64,000 nucleotides of DNA, taken from positions 248,001-312,000 of the forward strand of contig JAPNXP010000008.1 of assembly GCA_028753945.1 (NCBI GenBank), in the 5' to 3' direction. Numbering within the stretch: the first letter of the stretch is position 1; the number at the start of each line of letters is the position of its first letter. Shown one piece after another: positions 19,799-28,999 of this stretch. The notes under the pieces were generated by a model. That model did not search any database. It saw only the letters and a program-made list of their open reading frames with translations, and had not been told where the DNA came from. This DNA is from Hexactinellida sp. DTS-2022. Lineage: Eukaryota; Porifera; Hexactinellida. Made by a program: the position numbers and the translations under genes.

Positions 19799-20077
19799 AT
19801 GAGTGGTGGTTTCAGACACACAATGCAGACTATTCGTCACCACAGTCCTCTATGGCCGCTAGTAGGATTCGTGGTCGCTGGCTTGTCTCTCGCTGGCATA
19901 TCATTGGTACGAATTGGTATCCGTAACCCGGAAGTGGTTTTCGATCGTAAAAACAATCCACGTCCTTGGGAGCGTGTGAGACCACATACTGTAGTCAAGT
20001 TTTATGACGTAATTGGTCGCGGGAGTGGAGATAAGTTTAAAGATGAATTATCTCAAAAACCGGACTACAGGGATTAG
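19799..20077 (+). CDS. NDUFA4: NDUFA4/COXFA4-like respiratory subunit, paralogue 2
   Basis: A 92-residue single-exon gene in divergent orientation to paralogue 1. It shares TIRHHSPLWPL, a transmembrane helix (about residues 20-41), NPEVVFDRKNNPRPWERVRP and VVKFYDV, and ends KPDYRD. About half the residues match paralogue 1, with the best conservation after the helix, so the duplication is not recent. Expected to be an inner-membrane subunit of cytochrome c oxidase. ATG at 19799 is the only start that keeps the helix complete. Confidence 0.85.
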   Translation: MSGGFRHTMQTIRHHSPLWPLVGFVVAGLSLAGISLVRIGIRNPEVVFDRKNNPRPWERVRPHTVVKFYDVIGRGSGDKFKDELSQKPDYRD

Positions 20078-20422
20078 ATTACTGACATTCGATTATTTAC
20101 TATTGATTCGTGATTGTTGTTTTTCGTTTGTTACATGTTAGTTATATTTTGTTTACTTTGTTTTGTTAATTTGTGTGTTTATTTACAGCTATTATCGCCC
20201 TACAATCAATTATAAGAAATGTCAGTTATCTCTGTAAATTATACAACTAATTGAATTAATTTTCTTGCCTTTAAATTGATTCAAAACGCACAAAAACCAA
20301 AATTTCCAACAAAACAGTAGTTAATTTCGCATACTTAGAGAGCGATTAATTGGGACAGTTTTATAATATATTTTATTTGGCCCTATTCAATTTACACCTT
20401 ATCTATTTAGTACTTCAATAAA

Positions 20423-20475
20423 TTTACATTTCTATTATTGACTCTATAATATAGAGTCAATAATAGAAATGTAAA
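20423..20475. repeat. Perfect 53-nt palindrome upstream of YJU2
   Basis: Arms of 26 nt (20423-20448 and 20450-20475) are exact inverted copies with one central base; each arm contains TTATTGACTCTATA or its complement. It ends 42 bp before the YJU2 start codon and would fold into a hairpin in the 5' UTR if transcribed. No mismatch means it is recent or maintained. Confidence 0.95.
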
Positions 20476-20517
20476 GAGTCTATATAAAACCACTAATGCA
20501 ATAATTATTAGTAAATA

Positions 20518-21471
20518 ATGGGAGAAAGGAAAGTTCTGAACAAATACTACCCACCTGATTTCGACCCAGCTAAAATCCCTAAACTACTACTTCCAAAAGA
20601 CCGCCAGTACGTAGTGCGCTTAATGGCCCCATTCTCAATGCGCTGCACAACATGTGGTGAATACATTTATAAAGGCAAAAAATTTAACGCTCGTAAAGAA
20701 ACCGTTTGGGACCAAGAATATTTGGGAATTCGTGTTTACCGTTTTTATATCCGTTGTACACGATGTATTTCTGAAATAACTTTTAAAACTGACCCTCAAA
20801 ACACTGATTATGTTTGTGAGAATGGAGCAGTAAGGAATTTCCAAGCCGAACGGTTGGCTTTAATGGCTGCAGAAGAACAGGAGAGATTGAAGGAAAACGA
20901 GGAAGCTGACAATCCAATGTTAGCACTCGAGCGTCGAACGAAGGAAAGCAAACAAGAAATTGATATTCTTGATGCATTAGAAGGCATAAAGGATCAAAAT
21001 AGTCGATTGGAACAAGTGAGTGTACAGAGAATATTGGAAGGATATGGTACAGTAGAATGTAAGACTGAAGTTGTGATTACAGTGAATGATGATGAAGAGT
21101 TAGTAAAGAAATATTTCGGAGCAATAAAAAGTGAAAAATCAGTTGAGGATTGTCCTGAAATTGAAGTTAGCGAAATTAATCCAGAATTTGAGAAAAAAAG
21201 AAAAATTGAGGATGAACTACTCCCAGAAGGGAAGAGGTGCCATACAGATGAACTTGAAATTCAAAAACTAAACTCAAATGGCTTACAAAAGAAATCTTAT
21301 AAATCTAAACTTCAATCTTTTGTAACAATAAAATCAACAAGTAAACAAAACACAGTCTTACCAAACACGAAGAAAATTGTCACGCCAACAAAACCTGAAA
21401 TTTCTAGTTCAAAGGGACTATTAAAGCTAGGAGATTATTCGTCTTGTAACTCAGACACAGATTCTAACTGA
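20518..21471 (+). CDS. YJU2: YJU2 (CCDC94) splicing factor
   Basis: YJU2 joins the spliceosome with the NineTeen complex and promotes the first step, near the branch site. This 317-residue single-exon protein starts [20 protein letters not shown], nearly the same as human. It has the zinc-binding set [19 protein letters not shown] and CTRC (Cys at about 43, 46, 80 and 83), followed by [18 protein letters not shown] and RNFQAE. A charged helical stretch covers about 115-170 ([18 protein letters not shown]). The C-terminal 130 residues are Lys/Ser/Glu-rich and poorly conserved, as in other animals. Stop is UGA. Confidence 0.95.
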   Translation: MGERKVLNKYYPPDFDPAKIPKLLLPKDRQYVVRLMAPFSMRCTTCGEYIYKGKKFNARKETVWDQEYLGIRVYRFYIRCTRCISEITFKTDPQNTDYVCENGAVRNFQAERLALMAAEEQERLKENEEADNPMLALERRTKESKQEIDILDALEGIKDQNSRLEQVSVQRILEGYGTVECKTEVVITVNDDEELVKKYFGAIKSEKSVEDCPEIEVSEINPEFEKKRKIEDELLPEGKRCHTDELEIQKLNSNGLQKKSYKSKLQSFVTIKSTSKQNTVLPNTKKIVTPTKPEISSSKGLLKLGDYSSCNSDTDSN

Positions 21472-22790
21472 TTCTCATTTAATTATTTGCTTAACATTGA
21501 ATAATTAATGCATTATATATTGACTTTATTATGTTATCAGTTATCTTAGTTTGTCCGATGGTGGAATTTATGTAGATTTTTTCTACCTTGAATTTATTTA
21601 CTTTAACCCACGGCATCCCACGGTTGATTATACATCAACTCGTTTATCAAATTCGTTTGCATTATATATGATAGTATGGTTTCATAATCTATTTTCAATG
21701 ATTTTGCATTGTACTTAGCTTAGTTAACTTTTTACTCAACCAAATCTTGTATTTACTAATATAACTATATGAACTTTAAAGAAATTTTACATTGTTGCTT
21801 TCTATTTTTGTATGCATATTTTATTTTATTTTATGTTTATTTATTTCTCCAATTTCCAAGTAAGTGGAGTATATTCTCTCGAAAACTACATAACTATCTA
21901 GGTATTATTTTATTTTGCATTATTCTGTTTATCAATCCCACGATGAAATATATGGGACAACTGTATTCGCCCATTTCGAAACTATTATTACAATCCCCAA
22001 ATTAAGTTTCTGGATTCGAAACAATCACCCTCGAAAATTCGAACACTACTTACAATTGTAAATTATCACTCGAATTCTTTTATCAGAAGCGAGGACATAA
22101 TTTTTAGCAAACTAGGGGGCATGTTCTACCATGGGTAGTGGGGGAGTTTAATATATTTTTTAGGTCTACTCACCCCTAGCGAAGTACCTACTTCCCGAAT
22201 TTCTTGCTTTTGGACCCCTACACCCATACAGTAATTTCCACAAGTGACACTCTGAAGTTGCCACCTGTACTAGATTAGCATGGAGTTAATTACATCTAGT
22301 TCCCGAAGTCATTCTACTAATATTTTACCCAATCATTTTTTAACTTTTAATTATTTTTGTTGTTAAAACACAGTAATGTGAATTAATCATCAATTCTCAC
22401 CTTGTGGTGTAATAATTTACAAAAATGACCTTTACTGTAAATTCTTCATAATTTGCGGCAAAAATTTTACATAATATTGATTCGTACCCTCCATGAAGTA
22501 CCAGGTACTTCATGGGTGTACTATACTTTTCAGAATGGGACCATCACCTAGATATGGGTCATATATTTGCCGATTGACCCTCCCTAGAACTTCTACTACT
22601 TGTTGTTAATAAACCTATTTTAATGTAATTCAACAACAATATGGTAGAGTGGGACCTAATTTAAATGCGATATCTATACAAATAATATTCCCCTTCGTGA
22701 CAATATTTCTTATATTACAAAATAATATATTTGGTCGACACTGTTCCGAATAGGTAGAATATGTTATATAATTTATATTCGAATTGGGCG
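21472..22790. other. Intergenic between YJU2 and VLIG-like gene 1
   Basis: AT-rich. A 78-codon hydrophobic frame at 21769-22005 has no family features and is probably chance. A block near 22480-22510 contains a short self-complementary CATGAAGTACCAGGTACTTCATG. No gene supported. Confidence 0.55.
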
Positions 22791-23031
22791 AATACATTGT
22801 CTTGTATCTGTCATTCGAGGTATTGTTTAGGTTTGTAGTTTCTCAAAGGTTCGGCAAATGGTGAGTAGTTTCATATTATTTCTCACAATTGAAAATGAAT
22901 TTAGAATTTTACTGATCCCTGTTATACTCTGCATAATGAATATCCTTAATACTAATATATTAATATACTAATGAGTGCATATTGTATTATCAATCGCTCA
23001 TTCCAGTTGATAAACCGTTAGATAATTTGAG
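22791..23031 (+). promoter_or_regulatory. Promoter/5' UTR with intron and mini-uORF, VLIG-like gene 1
   Basis: Almost the same sequence stands before the second gene (28760-28999). Predicted 5' UTR intron 22861-23006 (GTGAGT to CCAG). After splicing, ATG at 22858-22860 joins TTGATAAACCGTTAG to give a five-codon upstream frame (M-L-I-N-R) that ends 10 nt before the main ATG. Confidence 0.55.
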
Positions 23032-26000
23032 ATGGAAGAGTTTTGTAAACATATGAATATATCTCACCCTCAATTGATAACTCTTCAGGATGCTATTAAA
23101 ATACACTCCACATTACCTCAAAAAGATATTACATCTTTTCATGAGCTACCCAAGTATATGTTGAATCGAATTATGATTCTTGATTGTGCCAGTAGGCAAA
23201 TACCGCAATCGCTCGATCAACCTGTCTCTACTCAAAATATAACTTTATCGGAAATGATGAATTTAATTTCTCAAAATAAGACCGACACTAATGCTAGCGA
23301 AGTACATCCGATGGATGTTTTTATTTATTTATTCATTAAATGCGATTCTCTATTTCGTCAAACGTTCATTACGCAGGTTTCAAAATGCCAGCTTTCTATT
23401 CCATTAATTACTACCTACCCTTCTGCACAAAATCCTACTTTTTATTTATTTGCTCTTAAAACTCTTTATAAAGACTATCTTACCAATGATAACGTAGGTA
23501 AATCTTTCTCAGTTATTGAGGAAAAACTGCCAATCATTTCATTCATGCGAATGGGTGAATGTGGCAAAAGTCAGAAATCAGAAATGTTGAATCAAATTAT
23601 TGGAATTTCAGACTATTTTTTTCATAGAAATTTGGTAGGTAATTCTAAAATGAGATTTTTTCTTGATGGAACTATTGAAATTGGTTGGTTTCTTCCCAAG
23701 TACCAACCTCAAACCTCAGGAAATGTTTTATTCTCAACGCCATTTACCATTTTAAATTTTAGAGGAAATGCATGGAAATATCATAAGCAAATAAATTTCA
23801 TCACATCCATTTCAACCCTCATATACTTGTTCATACCTATTAATCAATGTGATCATCAACTCTCCGAGTGTCTTACTGAATTTCACGAAATATTTTGTTC
23901 AAAATCGGTCTACTTGTTGTATCAAGGCGAAGAATCTATAAGTATGGATTTTGTACAAAAGATTCCCAACTTTCTTTCTATTTTAGGTGACACTGTAATA
24001 TTTCTCCATAAATGTAGTTTAGGAGACGATTCGAAACTTCTTTCTTTCAATATATTTTCAAGTCTGAGAAAAGTTGATAATCTCAAGATGTGTTTAGATG
24101 ATTGTTTAAATGTAGCAAGGAAGAACTCCATCTGTACTGACATAGACGAAGATAATATCAGAAAATCTCAACCTATAGTTGATAAAATGATAAGGAAAAT
24201 GTTGAGCTCTGTTCAAAGCGAATCGATGCAGTCAAAGCATCTTGCAGTTGTGAAACAATCTATGCTGCCATTACAAGGTGATTGTTGGTTAGAATGGGCA
24301 GCAGCAAAACGGGAATCACACAAAGTTGGCAAACCAGAGATGCTAGAATCTGCACGGAAAAAAATGAAGGAAGCGCGTAAAAATCAGTTAACAATCCTAA
24401 GAAATCCGTCTTTACTCCTATCTGATATTCTTACTCATTGTAAAACCTTTGGTAGATCTGGTGGAGAGTTTTATACCATTTGGCATTTGCTAAAAAATGA
24501 TTTGAATTCCTTATCTACCCAATACCTTCCGCCCCTTTATGAGGAATATAAAAAGTGGCATACATTGAGTTACTCTACTGATTTTGGTCCTAAATTATCT
24601 TTGGAAAATCAACACGAAAGGAAAAAAGAAAGCAAAGAGAAACTACTTTCTGCTGCAAAAAATATTGCGAAGTCCTCATTTGGAATTGAGCATATTTTCC
24701 GCGAATTAGGTCAATTGTTTGAGGCATATTCGACTTGTACTACAAAGGAAAAATATAACTTAGATAGAAGTATAGAATTCCGCTTTTGCAGTTTAAGGGA
24801 AATTGCGGCAAAACTCTTAATCGAGGGTCATGCATTCGAGATTATCGATGGTGATGTAAATCATGTTGCTATTGATTGGGTTTCTAATGTTTTGGAATGT
24901 TTATCTGATATTGTTGGATCTAAAAAGACAATATTTGTCCTTTCGATTCTTGGAACTCAAAGTACTGGAAAGTCGACTCTCTTAAATACAATGTTTGGGG
25001 CTGATTTTCCTGTCTCCTCTGGTCGCTGTACAAGAGGTATATTTATGCAACTTATCCCAATCGAAGAAAAACTAAGAGCAAAACTTAAATATGACTATCT
25101 TGTTATACTTGATACAGAAGGACTACGTGCACCTGAATTATCTATTAATTCCAATTACAAACGTGATAATGAACTAGCGACTATTGCAGTAGGTCTTGGA
25201 GATGTAACTGTAATAAATATGTCTGGTGAAAGTCATACTGATGTTCAAGATATATTACAAATTATCGTATTTGCATTTATTCGAATGAAAGAATCGTCTG
25301 TCAGACCACGTTGTATATTTGTACATCAGAATGTACCTGATGCTCATGCTCACACTAATCTCCTAACAGCAAGAAGTAATCTTATAAAAACTCTAGACAG
25401 AATGACGGAATGTGCAGCACAACAGGAGAACCAAAATACATTCTATAAAAAATTTGCGGATGTTATAGAATTTCACCCTGAGCAAGAAGTGTTTTATTTT
25501 CCTGGTTTATTCGAGGGCCAACCTCCTTTGAATAGAATTTCCGCTGGCTATTCTGAGAATGCAGCGAATCTCCGAGAATATTTGCTGAATTGTTTTTCTA
25601 ATAACCGAGTTAGGAAATTTCAAACAGTCTTAGAGTGGTCAAAAAAGCTTCAATCACTATGGAAATCTGTTTTAGAAGAGAACTTTGTGTTTTCTTACCG
25701 AAATGCTCTTGAAGTTACTTCAAGGTTTGAATTAGATCACAAAATTTCATCTTGGCACTCCTCTTACATTCAGTCGTTGAATAACTGGAAATCTAAATCT
25801 CTAAATGAACTTTTCAATGCTGATCTCGATATAATCGACGATACATGGAAAAATGTTATGTTCGATTTGCAACAAGAAAAAATTCAACCTTCAATTGAAA
25901 TTTCATCTCAAGAGGAGTTGATGAAATATTATTTCGTTGATCATGATAGTGTTGAGATCTTCTTACAATGGGGAGCCAATACTGTTTTGGATTTTGAAAT

Positions 26001-27945
26001 GAAGAGAGAAAAACATCTGAAGAAAATGGAGGAGGAATATAAGATGATTTATAAAGTCCAAAAAACTAAGAAAAGGATGGATGAAAATTTTGTTAACTAT
26101 CGCAAAGATATTGTATCAAAGGTCTTAGCTCTATTCACTGACATGAAAAAGAGAGGCGAATCTATCAAAGACAAATTTTTTGTTGACTCAAAATTTACAA
26201 CTATTTGGATTGAATGGAAATCACAAATAGAAGTTAATACTGCCCCTGAGTTATCTGACATAAGTGCTGACTTACAGAGTGCCCTACTTGAATCTGAAAT
26301 AATCAAATCAATGCATGTTTTACCAGATAAATCAACTCTCATCAATAAAACTGAAGATTTTATCATTATGGGGCAAGAAAGTTTTCAAAATCTATCGAAT
26401 CCACGTTCTGATACAGAGATTAATTCATCTTATTTTACTTTAAATGAGTTACTTCATATCAGCATTAGATATATTTCTACAATTTTTTCCGGGAAGATTA
26501 AGGCGGCTAACGCTGGTAGTAGTCAATTTAAAAATGTGTTGAGTATTTTGAGTACAGAATGTGAGAGGAAAATCAACGACTATTTATCTTCACTTTTAAA
26601 CAACGAGAGTCCATATGACCAAAACTACTTTCATATTATTATCAATCAATGCTATGAAACTTTGAGTAAGCATAATTCTTCACAGAAAAATAAGTTCAAA
26701 TGTTCACTGGAACTCAAAACTGATTTTATTTTTGATTTTATATTCTATCAATGTTGCAAGGCTATCCCAATACTTCAACAAATTAATGATCAATTCATTT
26801 CCAGAACAAGTCTCGATGTAAAGTTTGACCAGTTGGAGACTAAACTGAAATTTACTTTTGATCAACTCTGTGAAGGAATTGAATCAGAATACTTGTGTGC
26901 ATCAGAATTAGCTAAAATCACCATGTCTGGTTTAAAATATAGTTTGAGTGATTTTGTTCCACAGGTATTTCTCTCAGTTTTTCTGGATTTTCCTAAAAAT
27001 AAGTCCACGTATAGAGATAGACCTTCATTAATTCTATCTATTTTAAAAGATTTAGCTCGTAAAGGAATATTCGATGATTATTTATCCTATATTGAAAATC
27101 CAATCAATTTTTTGCTTGATTATGTTCAAAAACAACTACGAACATTTTTAATTTTGCAGGATGTTAGAAAAACTATTAAAAAGAAAGTCCTTGAAAAGGT
27201 AATCATGATAACTGAATTTTATTCTGAAGTATGTAACGAAGTTTGTACACAAGAAGATTATGAAATTCAAATTACATGGATGTATTTCAAAAAGCAATTC
27301 TATTCGGAAATAAAACACAGAATTCGTAATGTTTCATACAATGATTTTGATGTATTAGACATACATAAAATATCTAATTATTCTCAATTCTGTCATTTTT
27401 ATAGCGAAGAGCTAAAGCTTCTTATTGAAGAAACAGACTGGACTGAATGGATTGTCAGCATTATTGAGAAAGAGGTATCACTTTATAAAAATATCACTGA
27501 TACCATTCTCGAATGTGAGGAATTATGTCCTTTCTGTGCCGAACTTTGTCAACTGTCTAGTGGTGATCATGAACATTATTGTGGTACTTTTCATCGTCCT
27601 AAAGGTATCAATGGGTGGTATGGTCGTGAAAATAGGCAGATATCTTTAAATGAGTGTACCTTAAGTATTAAAAATAGAATGTCATTCTGGTATCATGATA
27701 AATTGTACGAGTACGTTAATTATAAGACTGTTAATTCAAAGTTTAACTCTTGGAAAATATTAGGACAAGATGCTCTCGAATCTAAATATTGGCACTGGGT
27801 GCTATATCAATTTGAAGATAACTTTGTGGATCATTATGAGATTCTGAAGAATGATTACACTTATAAGTGGAGTATTCTAACTAAAGAAGAGGTTATTGAG
27901 GACCTAGAAAATCATTATCGCGTTCATATTTTTAGGAAAGATTGA
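23032..27945 (+). CDS. Interferon-inducible very large GTPase (VLIG/GVIN)-like protein 1
   Basis: A 1637-residue intronless coding region, a layout shared with vertebrate VLIG/GVIN genes (about 2400 residues there). The central G domain has P-loop GTQSTGKS (641-648), the family signature NTMFGADFPVSSGRCTRGIF, G3 DTEGL (694-698) and FVHQNVPD (763-770) where other GTPases have NKxD. An N-terminal ISFMRMGECGKSQKSEMLNQ (about 170-189) resembles a degenerate second G domain. The middle is long and helical. Near the C-terminus (about 1495-1532) comes a Cys/His cluster CPFCAELC, HEHYCG and HRPKGINGW, a VLIG mark. Vertebrate members respond to interferon; the role here is unknown, perhaps immune. Tandem paralogue follows at 29000. 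Stop is UGA. Confidence 0.9.
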   Translation: MEEFCKHMNISHPQLITLQDAIKIHSTLPQKDITSFHELPKYMLNRIMILDCASRQIPQSLDQPVSTQNITLSEMMNLISQNKTDTNASEVHPMDVFIYLFIKCDSLFRQTFITQVSKCQLSIPLITTYPSAQNPTFYLFALKTLYKDYLTNDNVGKSFSVIEEKLPIISFMRMGECGKSQKSEMLNQIIGISDYFFHRNLVGNSKMRFFLDGTIEIGWFLPKYQPQTSGNVLFSTPFTILNFRGNAWKYHKQINFITSISTLIYLFIPINQCDHQLSECLTEFHEIFCSKSVYLLYQGEESISMDFVQKIPNFLSILGDTVIFLHKCSLGDDSKLLSFNIFSSLRKVDNLKMCLDDCLNVARKNSICTDIDEDNIRKSQPIVDKMIRKMLSSVQSESMQSKHLAVVKQSMLPLQGDCWLEWAAAKRESHKVGKPEMLESARKKMKEARKNQLTILRNPSLLLSDILTHCKTFGRSGGEFYTIWHLLKNDLNSLSTQYLPPLYEEYKKWHTLSYSTDFGPKLSLENQHERKKESKEKLLSAAKNIAKSSFGIEHIFRELGQLFEAYSTCTTKEKYNLDRSIEFRFCSLREIAAKLLIEGHAFEIIDGDVNHVAIDWVSNVLECLSDIVGSKKTIFVLSILGTQSTGKSTLLNTMFGADFPVSSGRCTRGIFMQLIPIEEKLRAKLKYDYLVILDTEGLRAPELSINSNYKRDNELATIAVGLGDVTVINMSGESHTDVQDILQIIVFAFIRMKESSVRPRCIFVHQNVPDAHAHTNLLTARSNLIKTLDRMTECAAQQENQNTFYKKFADVIEFHPEQEVFYFPGLFEGQPPLNRISAGYSENAANLREYLLNCFSNNRVRKFQTVLEWSKKLQSLWKSVLEENFVFSYRNALEVTSRFELDHKISSWHSSYIQSLNNWKSKSLNELFNADLDIIDDTWKNVMFDLQQEKIQPSIEISSQEELMKYYFVDHDSVEIFLQWGANTVLDFEMKREKHLKKMEEEYKMIYKVQKTKKRMDENFVNYRKDIVSKVLALFTDMKKRGESIKDKFFVDSKFTTIWIEWKSQIEVNTAPELSDISADLQSALLESEIIKSMHVLPDKSTLINKTEDFIIMGQESFQNLSNPRSDTEINSSYFTLNELLHISIRYISTIFSGKIKAANAGSSQFKNVLSILSTECERKINDYLSSLLNNESPYDQNYFHIIINQCYETLSKHNSSQKNKFKCSLELKTDFIFDFIFYQCCKAIPILQQINDQFISRTSLDVKFDQLETKLKFTFDQLCEGIESEYLCASELAKITMSGLKYSLSDFVPQVFLSVFLDFPKNKSTYRDRPSLILSILKDLARKGIFDDYLSYIENPINFLLDYVQKQLRTFLILQDVRKTIKKKVLEKVIMITEFYSEVCNEVCTQEDYEIQITWMYFKKQFYSEIKHRIRNVSYNDFDVLDIHKISNYSQFCHFYSEELKLLIEETDWTEWIVSIIEKEVSLYKNITDTILECEELCPFCAELCQLSSGDHEHYCGTFHRPKGINGWYGRENRQISLNECTLSIKNRMSFWYHDKLYEYVNYKTVNSKFNSWKILGQDALESKYWHWVLYQFEDNFVDHYEILKNDYTYKWSILTKEEVIEDLENHYRVHIFRKD

Positions 27946-28759
27946 ATTTACTCGCATCTTGTAGATTCTAGTTTACTACTAACAAATTTTCTTACCCTAT
28001 ATTATCCATTTATATATATTTATATGTATTATATTTATTTTTATATTATTATTATTAGTATTATTCCCTCTATACTTTTAGCTCCATTAGATAACGATAT
28101 AATAATTATGGTTGAGTCAATCATTATACATTGTACATACACCCTTGTTATTTACAAAGTAAGTTAACCCCTAAACCTCACTCAATTTATTCGAGAATTT
28201 ATACACTATACGTTGTTAGTTAACTATATTAGGATAATAAATATCAGTTACTCATTAGTGAGAGCATGGATAAGTAAGTTTCGATTGATTTTACATTGTT
28301 GCGATGTCCTTCGAAGACTCTGAAATCGTAGGGACATCTTAATACGAATTTCGCAAAATTTACTGTCCCATGTGTTAATTAATACGAATGGAATCGATGA
28401 GAGTCGACTCTAGTATGTAATCTTGTTATTTATGTTTATTTATTTCACCAATCTATGTTGAATATTTCACTTCAAAATTGTATGGTTAGTTTTAATTTTA
28501 AAAAAAGTTGTATAATGCGTGAATTATTTTGCATTACCCTATTAATGTATCAATATTTTTATTTATCAATAATTCGATCATCTTACATCGATTGCCCATT
28601 TTTAAAAGAGAAATGCTGTTTATGAATTCAAAACAACACCCTCGTTAAACCGAACAGCACTGTTCCAATTGTACATTAATCATTCGTATTCTTGAATCAG
28701 AGCTAACTCTTTGTTCGGAATAGGACCCTAGGCTTGGGATATGTTGTACTATATTATAT
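27946..28759. other. 3' flank of VLIG-like gene 1
   Basis: AT-rich with a run of TATTATTATTAG-type simple sequence at 28020-28065. It resembles 21472-22790 in part (TTTATTTATTTCACCAATCT), as expected for the spacer of a tandem duplication. No gene seen. Confidence 0.55.
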
Positions 28760-28999
28760 ATTTGAATTTGACGAATACATTGTCTTGTATCTGTCGTTCG
28801 AGGTATTGTTTAGGTTTGTAGGTTCGGAAAATGGTGAGTAGTTTCATATTACACAATTGAACATGAATTTAGAATTATTACTGATCCCTGTTATACTCTG
28901 CATGATGAATATCTTTAATACTAATATGTTAATATACTATTGAGTGCATATTGTATTTACAATCGCTCATTCCAGTTGATTAACCATTAGTTATTTGAG
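28760..28999 (+). promoter_or_regulatory. Promoter/5' UTR with intron and mini-uORF, VLIG-like gene 2
   Basis: A copy of 22791-23031. Predicted intron 28834-28975. The spliced uORF is M-L-I-N-H (ATG 28831-28833, stop 28988-28990). The frame, its length and the intron position inside it are the same as in gene 1. Confidence 0.55.

Noticed and set aside
21769-22005. 78-residue hydrophobic frame
   Set aside because: Composition reflects AT-rich DNA; no family features and no paralogue in the matching spacer at 27946-28999.
26097-26366. Antisense frames of 70-130 codons inside VLIG, TBC1D31 and NHL genes
   Set aside because: Shadows of the conserved coding frames; no features of their own.
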